A stretch of 35,405 nucleotides of DNA from Gemmatimonadota bacterium (lineage in GTDB: Bacteria; Gemmatimonadota; Gemmatimonadetes; Palauibacterales; Palauibacteraceae): contig JAPULH010000038.1 of the NCBI GenBank assembly GCA_027295155.1, forward strand, positions 1 through 35,405, given 5' to 3'. The translations under genes and the position numbers were made by a program. The notes under the pieces were generated by a model. It saw nothing but the letters and a program-made list of their open reading frames with translations, was not told the origin of the DNA and did not search any database. Shown piece by piece: positions 9,391 through 17,327 of this stretch; the stretch's first letter is position 1, and each line of letters begins with the position of its first letter.

Positions 9391-9912
9391 TTGTTCTTTC
9401 GACTCCTTCTCCTCTTCACGCTGGTCCCGCTGGTCGAGCTGTACCTCCTCATCCGGATCGGCGGGCTGATCGGCGCGGGGCCGACCATACTCCTTGTTCT
9501 TGGAACGGGCGCGGTGGGAGCCTGGCTCGCCCGCCGGGAGGGGCTGCGTAGCTGGATCGCCGTGCAGCAGGAGCTGGCGGCAGGACGTCTCCCGGCCGAG
9601 GAGTTGCTTCACGCACTCCTCGTGGTGATCGCCGGGGTCCTCCTCGTCACACCGGGGGTGTTCACGGACGGCTTCGGGCTCCTGATGCTGCTACGGCCCG
9701 TTCGAGCAGCCCTGATCCGCCGTGTGCGGAGCAGCATAGCTGGACGAATTCAGGTGGGAGACGTGCGCCTCTGGGTGCAGGAGGCGTCCCCGCCATCGAG
9801 GGCAAGCGCCGGTGGTCCGGGCTCTACGGAGGAGCCCGACGCGGTCGAGTGGCCCGGCGCTTCGGCTGCAGACCGGCGGGAGCCTCGTCGAGGACGCGTG
9901 ATCGACCTGTGA
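9391..9912 (+). CDS. fxsA: FxsA family membrane protein
   Basis: FRLLLLFTLVPLVELYLLIRIGGLIGAGPTILLVLGTGAVGAWLARREG...LLVTPGVFTDGFGLLMLL. Confidence 0.88.
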   Translation: MFFRLLLLFTLVPLVELYLLIRIGGLIGAGPTILLVLGTGAVGAWLARREGLRSWIAVQQELAAGRLPAEELLHALLVVIAGVLLVTPGVFTDGFGLLMLLRPVRAALIRRVRSSIAGRIQVGDVRLWVQEASPPSRASAGGPGSTEEPDAVEWPGASAADRREPRRGRVIDL

Positions 9913-9952
9913 GGGCGGAGCCCGTTCCGCGGACATCACACAACAGAGGTGC

Positions 9953-10588
9953 ATGATGAGGAAGCCAATGAATCCGGCTCTGGGTCAGATGATCCTGCGC
10001 ATCGTGCTCGGGGTCATCTTCGTCGCTCACGGAGCCGCCAAGATGTTCGGTGACGGCGGGCCTGGAGCTGCAGCGGGCTTCCTCGGCTCGTTGGGCGTAC
10101 CCGTTCCGATTCTCGCGTCCTGGGTGGTCACTCTCCTCGAGTTCGTGGGCGGCATGTTCCTCATCGTGGGAGTGTTCGTCCTGCCGGCCGCCATCCTGCT
10201 CGCCATTCACATGCTGCTGGGCATCATCCTCCTTCACGCCCAGAGCGGTTTCTTCGTGATCGGGCCGGGCGCTGGCGGGGTCGAGTTCAACCTCCTGCTG
10301 ATCGCCGGCCTGCTCTCCATGCTGCTCGGCGGACCGGGGCTGGCGGCCGTCGACAACCGATCGGCTCCACCGGCTGCGGCACCGCCGCCGGCGCGCGAGC
10401 CAAGGCCCAGACCCGAGCCAATGCCAGAGCCTGAGCCCGAGCCGGCGCCGGAGGCCTCCGAGCCGGAAGCCGCGTTCGAACCGGAGCCCGAGCCGACGCC
10501 TGGGGCCTCCGAGCCCACGCCTGGAGCCGAGACCGCTACCGGCGAGGGGATCGGCGGCGGGCCGGAGGAAAAGCGCTTCGGTGGATAG
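9953..10588 (+). CDS. DoxX family membrane protein with Pro/Glu-rich C-terminal tail
   Basis: LRIVLGVIFVAHGAAKMFG...LEFVGGMFLIVGVF; tail of PEPEPEPAPEASEPE-type low complexity. Confidence 0.82.
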   Translation: MMRKPMNPALGQMILRIVLGVIFVAHGAAKMFGDGGPGAAAGFLGSLGVPVPILASWVVTLLEFVGGMFLIVGVFVLPAAILLAIHMLLGIILLHAQSGFFVIGPGAGGVEFNLLLIAGLLSMLLGGPGLAAVDNRSAPPAAAPPPAREPRPRPEPMPEPEPEPAPEASEPEAAFEPEPEPTPGASEPTPGAETATGEGIGGGPEEKRFGG

Positions 10589-11051
10589 GGAGACGGTGCC
10601 CGTCGCGACCGTGATCGATGAGCTCGAGGCGGCGCAGGAACTCGTTGCGACACGAGACGAGCTGCTCCGAACCGCCGTCCGATGCATCGAGGGGGCCAAC
10701 CCCCGTTACGATTGGGTCGGCATCTATCTCCTGGAGGAAGATACGCTCGTTCTTCACAGCTACGTGGGCCGCCCGACCGAGCACGCGGAGATCCCGGTCG
10801 GCGTGGGCGTTTGCGGCGCTGCGATCGCGGAGGGCCGAGACATGAACGTTCCGGACGTCCGCGCCATCGAGAACTACCTGGCCTGCAGCCTGGAGACTCG
10901 CTCCGAGCTGGTGATCCTGATCCAGGACCGGGCGTCAGAGAGAATCTTCGGCCAGATTGATCTCGACAGCGATCGGGCGGACGCGTTTACGGCGGAAGAC
11001 GAGCGGGCGCTACAGCGAATCGCAGACTGGCTGGCCACCCTTTTCGTCTAG
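10581..11051 (+). CDS. GAF-domain protein, free methionine-R-sulfoxide reductase-like
   Basis: RYDWVGIYLLEEDTLVLHSYVG...IPVGVGVCGAAIAEGRDMNVPDVRAIENYLACSLETRSELVILI. Confidence 0.75.
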   Translation: MDRETVPVATVIDELEAAQELVATRDELLRTAVRCIEGANPRYDWVGIYLLEEDTLVLHSYVGRPTEHAEIPVGVGVCGAAIAEGRDMNVPDVRAIENYLACSLETRSELVILIQDRASERIFGQIDLDSDRADAFTAEDERALQRIADWLATLFV

Positions 11052-11074
11052 CAGGTCGCTGACACCGGCGACCT
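11049..11074 (+). repeat. Dispersed short repeat, copy B (core only)
   Basis: tagcaggtcgctga exact 14-bp match to copy A; begins with GAF gene stop codon TAG. Confidence 0.55.
11053..11074. other. Stem-loop between convergent genes
   Basis: AGGTCGC-tgacaccg-GCGACCT perfect 7-bp inverted repeat just after the stop codon of the GAF gene; no T-run. Confidence 0.5.
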
Positions 11075-12300
11075 CACGCCACGACCAGCAGGGCCGTCCC
11101 GTACATGACCAGGAGGCCGATGGCGAGGCCGCTCGCGTTGAGCGGCTGGAAGAGACCGCCCGGATCCTCGCGACGCATCATCCCCGCGATCTCCAGAACC
11201 ACCTCGAGGATCGCGCCGACGCCGACCGCCAGAAAGAGCGTCGCGGCGATCGGCGAGTAGGCGAATCCTCCGATCCACGTACCGGCGATCGTCGGAAGGC
11301 CGGCCAGCGCCCCCATCGCCAGGAGCCGGCGGAGCGGCGGACGGTCGGCCGCCACGGGTGCAACAATCGCCAGGCCCTCCGTCGTGTTGTGGATGGCGAA
11401 GCCGATCACGAGAAAGCTGCCGAGCGCGATCGAGCCCAGCGCGTACGCGGATCCGATGGCGAGGCCCTCCCCCAGGTTGTGCAGCCCGATGCCGAGCGCG
11501 ATCAGGTAGGCGAGCCGCAGGCGGTCACGCGGTCCATCGTCGCCTCCACCGGTTCGTCGCCGGACGCTTCCGACCGCCCGCAGCGTCAGCAGGCTGCCAA
11601 GCACGCCGAGAACGACAAGCCCCACACCCTGAAACGCGGCGGGCACCGAGCCGGCGATCTCCAGGGCTTCGTGCAGAGCGTCGGCACCCAGAAACACGAG
11701 GAGGCCGATCGTCAGGCTGAGGAAGAAGTGGATCCACCGCCGACCGACATCCCGCAAGAACGGATACCAGAGAAGGCCGATCAACACCGGCACGAGCCCT
11801 ACGTAGATCCCCAGGAGCGCGAAGATGCCGAAGAAGCGGGCCGACGGCCGCGGCGTCTGCGTGGCCACCTCCACCTCGTAGGAGAAGGTGACGCCCGTCG
11901 AGCTCAGCAGGACGATCTCGTGCGGCTCGCCCTCCACCCACGGATAGGGGATCGTGATCGTCGCGCGACCGAGCCTTGGGATCGTCCGGTCCCCATCGAT
12001 CTCGTGCTTCCAGTACGCCTCGTCGACCAACACCTGCGCGACCGTCACCGGCTCCGGTCCGCCGTTTACCACATGCACCCTCATCACGCCCGGCTCGGGC
12101 AAGGTGACGCGCTCGATGGTGAGCTCTTCCACCGGAGGGAACCCGGTCCGTAGGACGCTCGTGGGATCGACCACGATGAAGACGGCGACCAGCGCTGCGA
12201 GCAGGAGCAGCGGCGCGATACCGAGCAGGAGGCGCCGGCCGGGCGAGCCTACGGACCCCCCGGCGGACGAGCCTGACGGTCCGGTCACGCCGCTATCCAT
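11074..12300 (-). CDS. ZIP family metal transporter with N-terminal membrane anchor and extracytoplasmic domain
   Basis: HNLGEGLAIG and HNTTEGLAI metal-binding helices; N-terminal TM LLLGIAPLLLLAALVAVFIV followed by roughly 110 aa beta-rich domain before the ZIP helices. Confidence 0.82.
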   Translation of the reverse strand: MDSGVTGPSGSSAGGSVGSPGRRLLLGIAPLLLLAALVAVFIVVDPTSVLRTGFPPVEELTIERVTLPEPGVMRVHVVNGGPEPVTVAQVLVDEAYWKHEIDGDRTIPRLGRATITIPYPWVEGEPHEIVLLSSTGVTFSYEVEVATQTPRPSARFFGIFALLGIYVGLVPVLIGLLWYPFLRDVGRRWIHFFLSLTIGLLVFLGADALHEALEIAGSVPAAFQGVGLVVLGVLGSLLTLRAVGSVRRRTGGGDDGPRDRLRLAYLIALGIGLHNLGEGLAIGSAYALGSIALGSFLVIGFAIHNTTEGLAIVAPVAADRPPLRRLLAMGALAGLPTIAGTWIGGFAYSPIAATLFLAVGVGAILEVVLEIAGMMRREDPGGLFQPLNASGLAIGLLVMYGTALLVVA

Positions 12301-13375
12301 GTCGGTGCACCGGCACGCCAGCCTCGGCCGCGAGGTGCGGAACCGCGTCGATGAAGCTCATCCAACCGAGCTCCGCGAACTCGCTCTGGTGGGCGTGCAC
12401 CATGTGGAGTCCGGGGTTCTCGAGCTCCATCTCGACGATGCCGCGCTCGCCCTGGCAGAGCATGATCGTGTCGGTGAACTCGTGGTGGTCGAGCCTCGTG
12501 CCGGTCCGGTAGAAGCGGAACATCGCCGCGTGCAGGTGCAGGGAGTTGACCGGGTCGAACTCGGTCATGTTCACCAGGTAGATCCGGACGGGCTCCTTCA
12601 CCCCCACGCGGATCGGCCGGGTCTGATAGTAGAAGGCCGCCGTGTTGATGGCGTACACCTCGTTCTCGCCATCGAAGTTCGTGTCGAAGCCGTTCATCAC
12701 CATGACCATCTCCCGCGCCGGGGCTCGACCGCCGGGAGGATCCACGATGAGGACACCGTACAGGCCCTTGTGGATGTGCCGCTTGAGCGGGAGCGAGTGG
12801 CAGTGATAGGGGTGAACGCCGAACGGCTTCGCCTCGAACTCGTACGTGAACCGCTCGCCGGGCTCTATGACCGGGAACACGCCGTCCATCTCCGTCGGGT
12901 GCGTGCCGTGGAAGTGGATCGTGTGCGGGTGCGAGCCCGCGTTCGAGAAGCGGATCCTGAGGACGTCCCCTTCCGTGCAGCGAAGAGTGGGTCCGGGGAC
13001 CTGCCCGTTGTAGGTCCACGCTGGGAACCAGACCCCGGGAGCCACCTCGATCTCCCGATCCACCGCCACCATCTCGTACTCGCGCACGGTCCGGCCCGAC
13101 GGATCGCGCACCACCCGGCCGTAGTCGAACTCCGTCAAGAACGCCATCGGATCGAAGCCGTCGCCGGGAGGGTAATCGCCGAAGACCCCCATCCGAAGCT
13201 GCTGGAGCTCTTCATGCGTGGAGCCTGCCTCCTGCCGGAGGCCCGCCCGTTCGAGGGCAGCCGCCGCTCCGCCGCGGCGTGCCAGCGCCAGGATCGAGGC
13301 GCCCGACAGGCCGGCCACTCCGACTCCGCCGAGCTTCAGCCAGTCCCGGCGACTCATCGTGTTCGGACCCCTCAT
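12293..13375 (-). CDS. Two-domain multicopper oxidase, Tat-exported
   Basis: SRRDWLKLGGVGVAGLSGA Tat signal; HTIHFHG, HPYHCHSLPLKRHIHKGLYG (T1 site in domain 1), NSLHLHAAMF, HMVHAHQSEFAELGWM (C-terminal HCH replaced by HAH). Confidence 0.88.
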   Translation of the reverse strand: MRGPNTMSRRDWLKLGGVGVAGLSGASILALARRGGAAAALERAGLRQEAGSTHEELQQLRMGVFGDYPPGDGFDPMAFLTEFDYGRVVRDPSGRTVREYEMVAVDREIEVAPGVWFPAWTYNGQVPGPTLRCTEGDVLRIRFSNAGSHPHTIHFHGTHPTEMDGVFPVIEPGERFTYEFEAKPFGVHPYHCHSLPLKRHIHKGLYGVLIVDPPGGRAPAREMVMVMNGFDTNFDGENEVYAINTAAFYYQTRPIRVGVKEPVRIYLVNMTEFDPVNSLHLHAAMFRFYRTGTRLDHHEFTDTIMLCQGERGIVEMELENPGLHMVHAHQSEFAELGWMSFIDAVPHLAAEAGVPVHRHG

Positions 13376-13441
13376 CTTCCGGAACCGTCAGCCTTGTAAG
13401 TCTCGCCGATGTATCGCATTGGCATAACCATGCTGCTCACC

Positions 13442-13468
13442 TTTAGGTGTCACTAAATTTGCACCAAA
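13442..13468. promoter_or_regulatory. Candidate DtxR/MntR-like operator in divergent promoter region
   Basis: TTTAGGTGTCACTAAATTTGCACCAAA: imperfect palindrome TTTAG...CTAAA plus an extra inverted half-site CACCAAA, about 67 bp upstream of the MCO start. Confidence 0.35.
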
Positions 13469-13537
13469 CTAGGAGACCAGCTGCGAAAGGTCAAGTAGCT
13501 AGCGGGGATGCCGCATCACGCCTAGCTTGGCGCAACC

Positions 13538-14290
13538 GTGCCGGAGTCGATCCTCTCGCCGTTCGCGCGCATCGCGCCCAGCCGCCTTCCCGAGCTGATG
13601 GATGATCCCGATGGCGACCCGGATGCCCTCCGAGAGGCGCTGGAGGTCGTCGGTCGGGCGAACCGCCGGGCCGGGACGACCCGAATCCTCGCCGCTTGCG
13701 TCGCTCGCGCGCTGCCGGCGCAGGGACGCAGAGCCCCCCGGGTTCTGGACGTCGGCACGGGAATCGGGGATCTCACCATCGACCTGAACCGGCGGCTGAC
13801 GGCGGGCGGCCGGGAACCCCGTTTCGTCCTCGGGGATTTGCATAGGGGGACGCTCGGGATCGTGAGGGCGCGGCTGACCGGCCGGATGCGTGTGGAGCAG
13901 GAGCGGTTCGAGTACGTCCGGCTCACGGCTCCCACTCTTCCCTTTGCGGACCGAAGTTTCGACTTCGCCGTTTCATCGACCATGCTGCATCACCTCGAGG
14001 AGGCGGACGCCATCACGTTTCTGCGAGAGCTGACACGGGTGACGATCACGGGTTGGGCGATCGCGGACCTGGCTCGTTCCCGTACCGCGTATTCCGCGAT
14101 GCGGCTCCTCGCTTCCACCGCCTGGCGGCGTTTGCGGTTTCCGCGCCATGACGGCCCGCTTTCCGTTCGGCGCGCCTTCTCCCTCCACGAGGCCCGCCAC
14201 CTCGTGAGCTCGGCCGGACTGTCGCGGGCCAGCGTGCGGCGCCTGCCGCCGTTCAGGCTGTTGATCGAGGGTCCCGGGTGCGGGGCGTGA
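13538..14290 (+). CDS. Class I SAM-dependent methyltransferase
   Basis: RVLDVGTGIGDLTIDL motif I, LPFADRSFDFAVSSTMLHHL; GTG start. Confidence 0.82.
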   Translation: MPESILSPFARIAPSRLPELMDDPDGDPDALREALEVVGRANRRAGTTRILAACVARALPAQGRRAPRVLDVGTGIGDLTIDLNRRLTAGGREPRFVLGDLHRGTLGIVRARLTGRMRVEQERFEYVRLTAPTLPFADRSFDFAVSSTMLHHLEEADAITFLRELTRVTITGWAIADLARSRTAYSAMRLLASTAWRRLRFPRHDGPLSVRRAFSLHEARHLVSSAGLSRASVRRLPPFRLLIEGPGCGA

Positions 14291-15587
14291 TCGCGCCGCC
14301 GGCCGCCAACCAACACTCCGACGCCCTCATCGTCGGTGCGGGCCCGGCAGGGAGCTCGCTCGCCTGGCGCCTCGCGTCGGCGGGGGCGCGCGTCCTGCTG
14401 ATCGACGCGACGGCGTTCCCTCGCTCCAAGCCGTGCGGCGACGCGCTCAGTCCGGGCGCCACACCCTTCCTCCGTGAGATGGGTGTCGTCCGGTCTCTGC
14501 GCGATGCCGGAGCCCACTCGCTCCGGGGCTGGAGGATTCAGGCTCCGTCGGGCCGGTGGTTCGAGGGGAGGTTCGCGGCGCCCCGCACGGGGGTGCCTCG
14601 TCTGGCTTTCGCGGTTCCGCGAAGCGAGCTCGACTCGTTGCTCCTCGACGCCGCTCTACGGGCGGGTGTCCACTTCCTGCCCTCGGCGCGCGCCTTCGAT
14701 CTTGTCACGGCCGAGGATGGCCGAGCCCTGGGAGTGCGGGTCCGCCTGGGAGACGGCTCCGCCCGAGAGCTGCGAGCGCGCCTGGTCGTCGGAGCCGATG
14801 GTCTTCGCTCCGTGGTGGCCCGGCGGCTCGGTGGCGTGCGCCGAGGGAACCGGGCCCGCCTGGCCATCGTCGGTCGCTTCGAGGGCACTCGAGTGGACGG
14901 TAGGCTCGGCGTCATGCACGTGTCCGGAGAGGGCTGCCTCGGCATGGCGCCCCTCGGAGGCGGACGCTGCAACATCACGGTGGTCGTGCCGATGGCAGCC
15001 GCGGGCCGGGTTTCCACGAACCGCTGGGGGTTCTACCGCGAGCGCCTTCGGAGATACGCGGTGTGGGGGAAGGTCAGCGATGGGAAGCTCAGCGAACGCC
15101 TCCAGATAACGGGCCCGTTCGAGGTCTCGCCCCGGCGCGTGGTCGGACCGGGCGCCCTCCTTGTGGGCGACGCAGCGGGGTACTTCGATCCGTTTACGGG
15201 CCAGGGCATCTACCGCGCGCTGTACACCGCCCAGCTCGCGGCCCCGCGGTGCTCGGCGCCCTGGAGCAACCTGCCGAAGAGAGCGCCTGGCTCGCACGCT
15301 ACGAAGAGCAGCTGCGCCGCCTGCTCCGCCCGGGCCGATGGGCGCAGCGCCTGGTCGATGCGGTCGTCTCGCGACCCCCTCTCCTCGACGCTACCGCCCG
15401 TCTCATGGCCTCCTATCCCGGGCTGGCGGACCTGCTCGTCGACGTTACAGGGGACCGGCTCCCCGCGGCCGCACTACTGGATCCGAGGCGCCTGTGGCGG
15501 GGGTCGCGGGATCGAGCCGCGCGGCCGGCAACCCCGCCACTCGCCGCGGGTACGCTCGGTAACGCCTTCGGTGGGCAGAGGGGTTGA
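14278..15587 (+). pseudogene. FAD-dependent oxidoreductase (geranylgeranyl reductase-like), apparent frameshift near 15240
   Basis: DALIVGAGPAGSSLAWRLASAGARVLLIDATAFPRSKPCGDALSP; ALLVGDAAGYFDPFTGQGIYRALYTAQLAA in frame 14278; the natural continuation VLGALEQPAEESAWLARYEEQLRRLLRPGRWAQRLVDAVVSRPPLL is in frame 15063. Confidence 0.8.
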
Positions 15588-16060
15588 GGGGAGTCATGCA
15601 CACGTATAACGAGACGTTGGTCCGGGCGCCCGCAGACCGCTGCTTTCGGGCGGCGGCCGACGTTGAACGCTGGCCGGAGATCCTGCCTCACTACCGATAC
15701 GTGCGCTTCGAGCGCCGTGACGGCTTCGGAAGGGGCCGGGTCGAGATGGGGGCGTACCGCCAGTTCGGACCGCTGCGCTACCCGATCTGGTGGGCGTCGG
15801 AGATGGATTCCGATCCGGAAGCCGGCGTCATCCGGTATCGTCACCTAGGCGGCATCACCCGGGGCATGGATGTCGAGTGGCGGATCGAGGCGGCGGCCGG
15901 CGGCACGCTCCTTTCCATCGTGCACGACTGGGAGGGGCCGGGGTGGCCCTTGATCGGCGGAGTTGCCGCCAGCCGGGTGATCGGGCCTCATTTCATCCAT
16001 GTCGTGGCGGAACGGACGCTGGACGGAATCAAACGAGCGCTCGAGGCCGATGGCGCGTAG
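15584..16060 (+). CDS. SRPBCC-fold polyketide cyclase/aromatase-like protein
   Basis: TYNETLVRAPADRCFRAAADVERWPEILPHYRYVRF; C-terminal helix ERTLDGIKRALEAD. Confidence 0.75.
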   Translation: MRGVMHTYNETLVRAPADRCFRAAADVERWPEILPHYRYVRFERRDGFGRGRVEMGAYRQFGPLRYPIWWASEMDSDPEAGVIRYRHLGGITRGMDVEWRIEAAAGGTLLSIVHDWEGPGWPLIGGVAASRVIGPHFIHVVAERTLDGIKRALEADGA

Positions 16061-17294
16061 ACGCGTCGCGATCACGGGCCTCGGCTGCGTGACGCCGATC
16101 GGAGAGGGGGCCGACGGACTGTGGAGCGGCCTTCAGCGTCGTCGGTCCGGGATCGCCCCGATCACGTTCTTCGACGCCAGCCTTTTTCGCACCCGCATCG
16201 CGGCGGAGGTCCCCAACTTCGACGTGGCCGACCGGTTCGGTGCGAAGCGGGCGCGGCGGATAGACCGGTACAGCGCCCTAGCTCTCACGTCCACCAGCAT
16301 GGCGCTGGACGACGCCGATCTGGATCCGGGCACCACGCTTCCCGAGCGGGTGGCCGTGCAGATGGGCTCGGCGCTCGGCGGCGTCACGCTCGCGGAAAGC
16401 GAGCACGCCAAGTACATGGCCGGCGGGATCCGGGCGGTGAACCCAATGCTCGCTCTCTCGGTGTTCGGAGGCGCAGCGAGCTGCAACATCGCGATCGAGT
16501 ACGGTTTCACGGGTCCGAACTCTACGAACGCGATGAGCTGCGCCTCGGGAGCCATCGCGATCGGCCATGCCTATCGGTTGATTCGGGACGGGGAGGCCGA
16601 CGTGGCGCTGGCGGGCGGCGCCGAGGCGCCCCTCTCGCCGCTCTCCTTCGGGGCGTTCGCGATCCTCCGCGCCATGTCGACTCGAAACGGAGACCCGGAG
16701 CGCGCGTGCCGGCCGTTCGACCGGGAGCGCGACGGTTTCGTTATGGGCGAGGGCGCCGCCGTGCTCGTGCTGGAAGAGCTGGGAGGCGCTCTCCGGAGGA
16801 ACGCCAGGATCTACGCCGAGATCCGGGGCTTCGGCACGACGATCGACGGCTACCACATGACGGCCCCTCTTCCCGACGGACGTCAGGCGGCGCGCGCCAT
16901 GGAGCTCGCCCTCGCCGACGGGGATGTGGGAACGTCTGCGGTCGACTACGTGAACGCCCACGGATCCTCCACACCGCTCAACGACGCCACCGAGGCCGGG
17001 GCGATCCGATCGGTGTGTGGTTCGCGGGCGGCCGAGCTTCGGGTGAGCGGCACGAAGGCGTACTACGGCCACGCGCTCGGAGCGTCGGGGGCGATCGAGG
17101 CCGGGATCGCCGCACTCGCCCTGCACCACGACTGGCTGCCGCCGACCCTCAACCTGGACGAGCCCGGGGAAGGCTGCTCGCTTCGTTACGTGGCGAGCGA
17201 AGGCGAGGCGTGCCAGGCCGAGCACGTGCTCACCAATTCGTTCGGCTTCGGGGGAATCAACGCGACCCTGCTGCTGCGACGCTTCGAGAACTAG
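16050..17294 (+). CDS. beta-ketoacyl-ACP synthase II (FabF-like)
   Basis: ATG 16050 in ORF 15999..17294: RRVAITGLGCVTPIG, active-site NAMSCASGAIAIGHA, NAHGSSTPLND, KAYYGHALGASGAIEA, NSFGFGGINATLL. Confidence 0.9.
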   Translation: MARRRVAITGLGCVTPIGEGADGLWSGLQRRRSGIAPITFFDASLFRTRIAAEVPNFDVADRFGAKRARRIDRYSALALTSTSMALDDADLDPGTTLPERVAVQMGSALGGVTLAESEHAKYMAGGIRAVNPMLALSVFGGAASCNIAIEYGFTGPNSTNAMSCASGAIAIGHAYRLIRDGEADVALAGGAEAPLSPLSFGAFAILRAMSTRNGDPERACRPFDRERDGFVMGEGAAVLVLEELGGALRRNARIYAEIRGFGTTIDGYHMTAPLPDGRQAARAMELALADGDVGTSAVDYVNAHGSSTPLNDATEAGAIRSVCGSRAAELRVSGTKAYYGHALGASGAIEAGIAALALHHDWLPPTLNLDEPGEGCSLRYVASEGEACQAEHVLTNSFGFGGINATLLLRRFEN

Positions 17295-17300
17295 GAACAG

Positions 17301-17327
17301 CAGCGTAGCTTCTTTAACAGCCTTCTA
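17301..17327 (-). repeat. Possible degenerate copy D of the dispersed repeat
   Basis: Minus strand tagaaggctgttaaagaagctacgctg resembles TAGCAGGTCGCTGAAGAA; TAG is the queG stop codon. Confidence 0.3.

Noticed and set aside
13429-13447. Possible sigma54 promoter TGGCATAACCATGC
   Set aside because: Spacing between GG and GC is one base short of the required geometry and the -12 element is poor.
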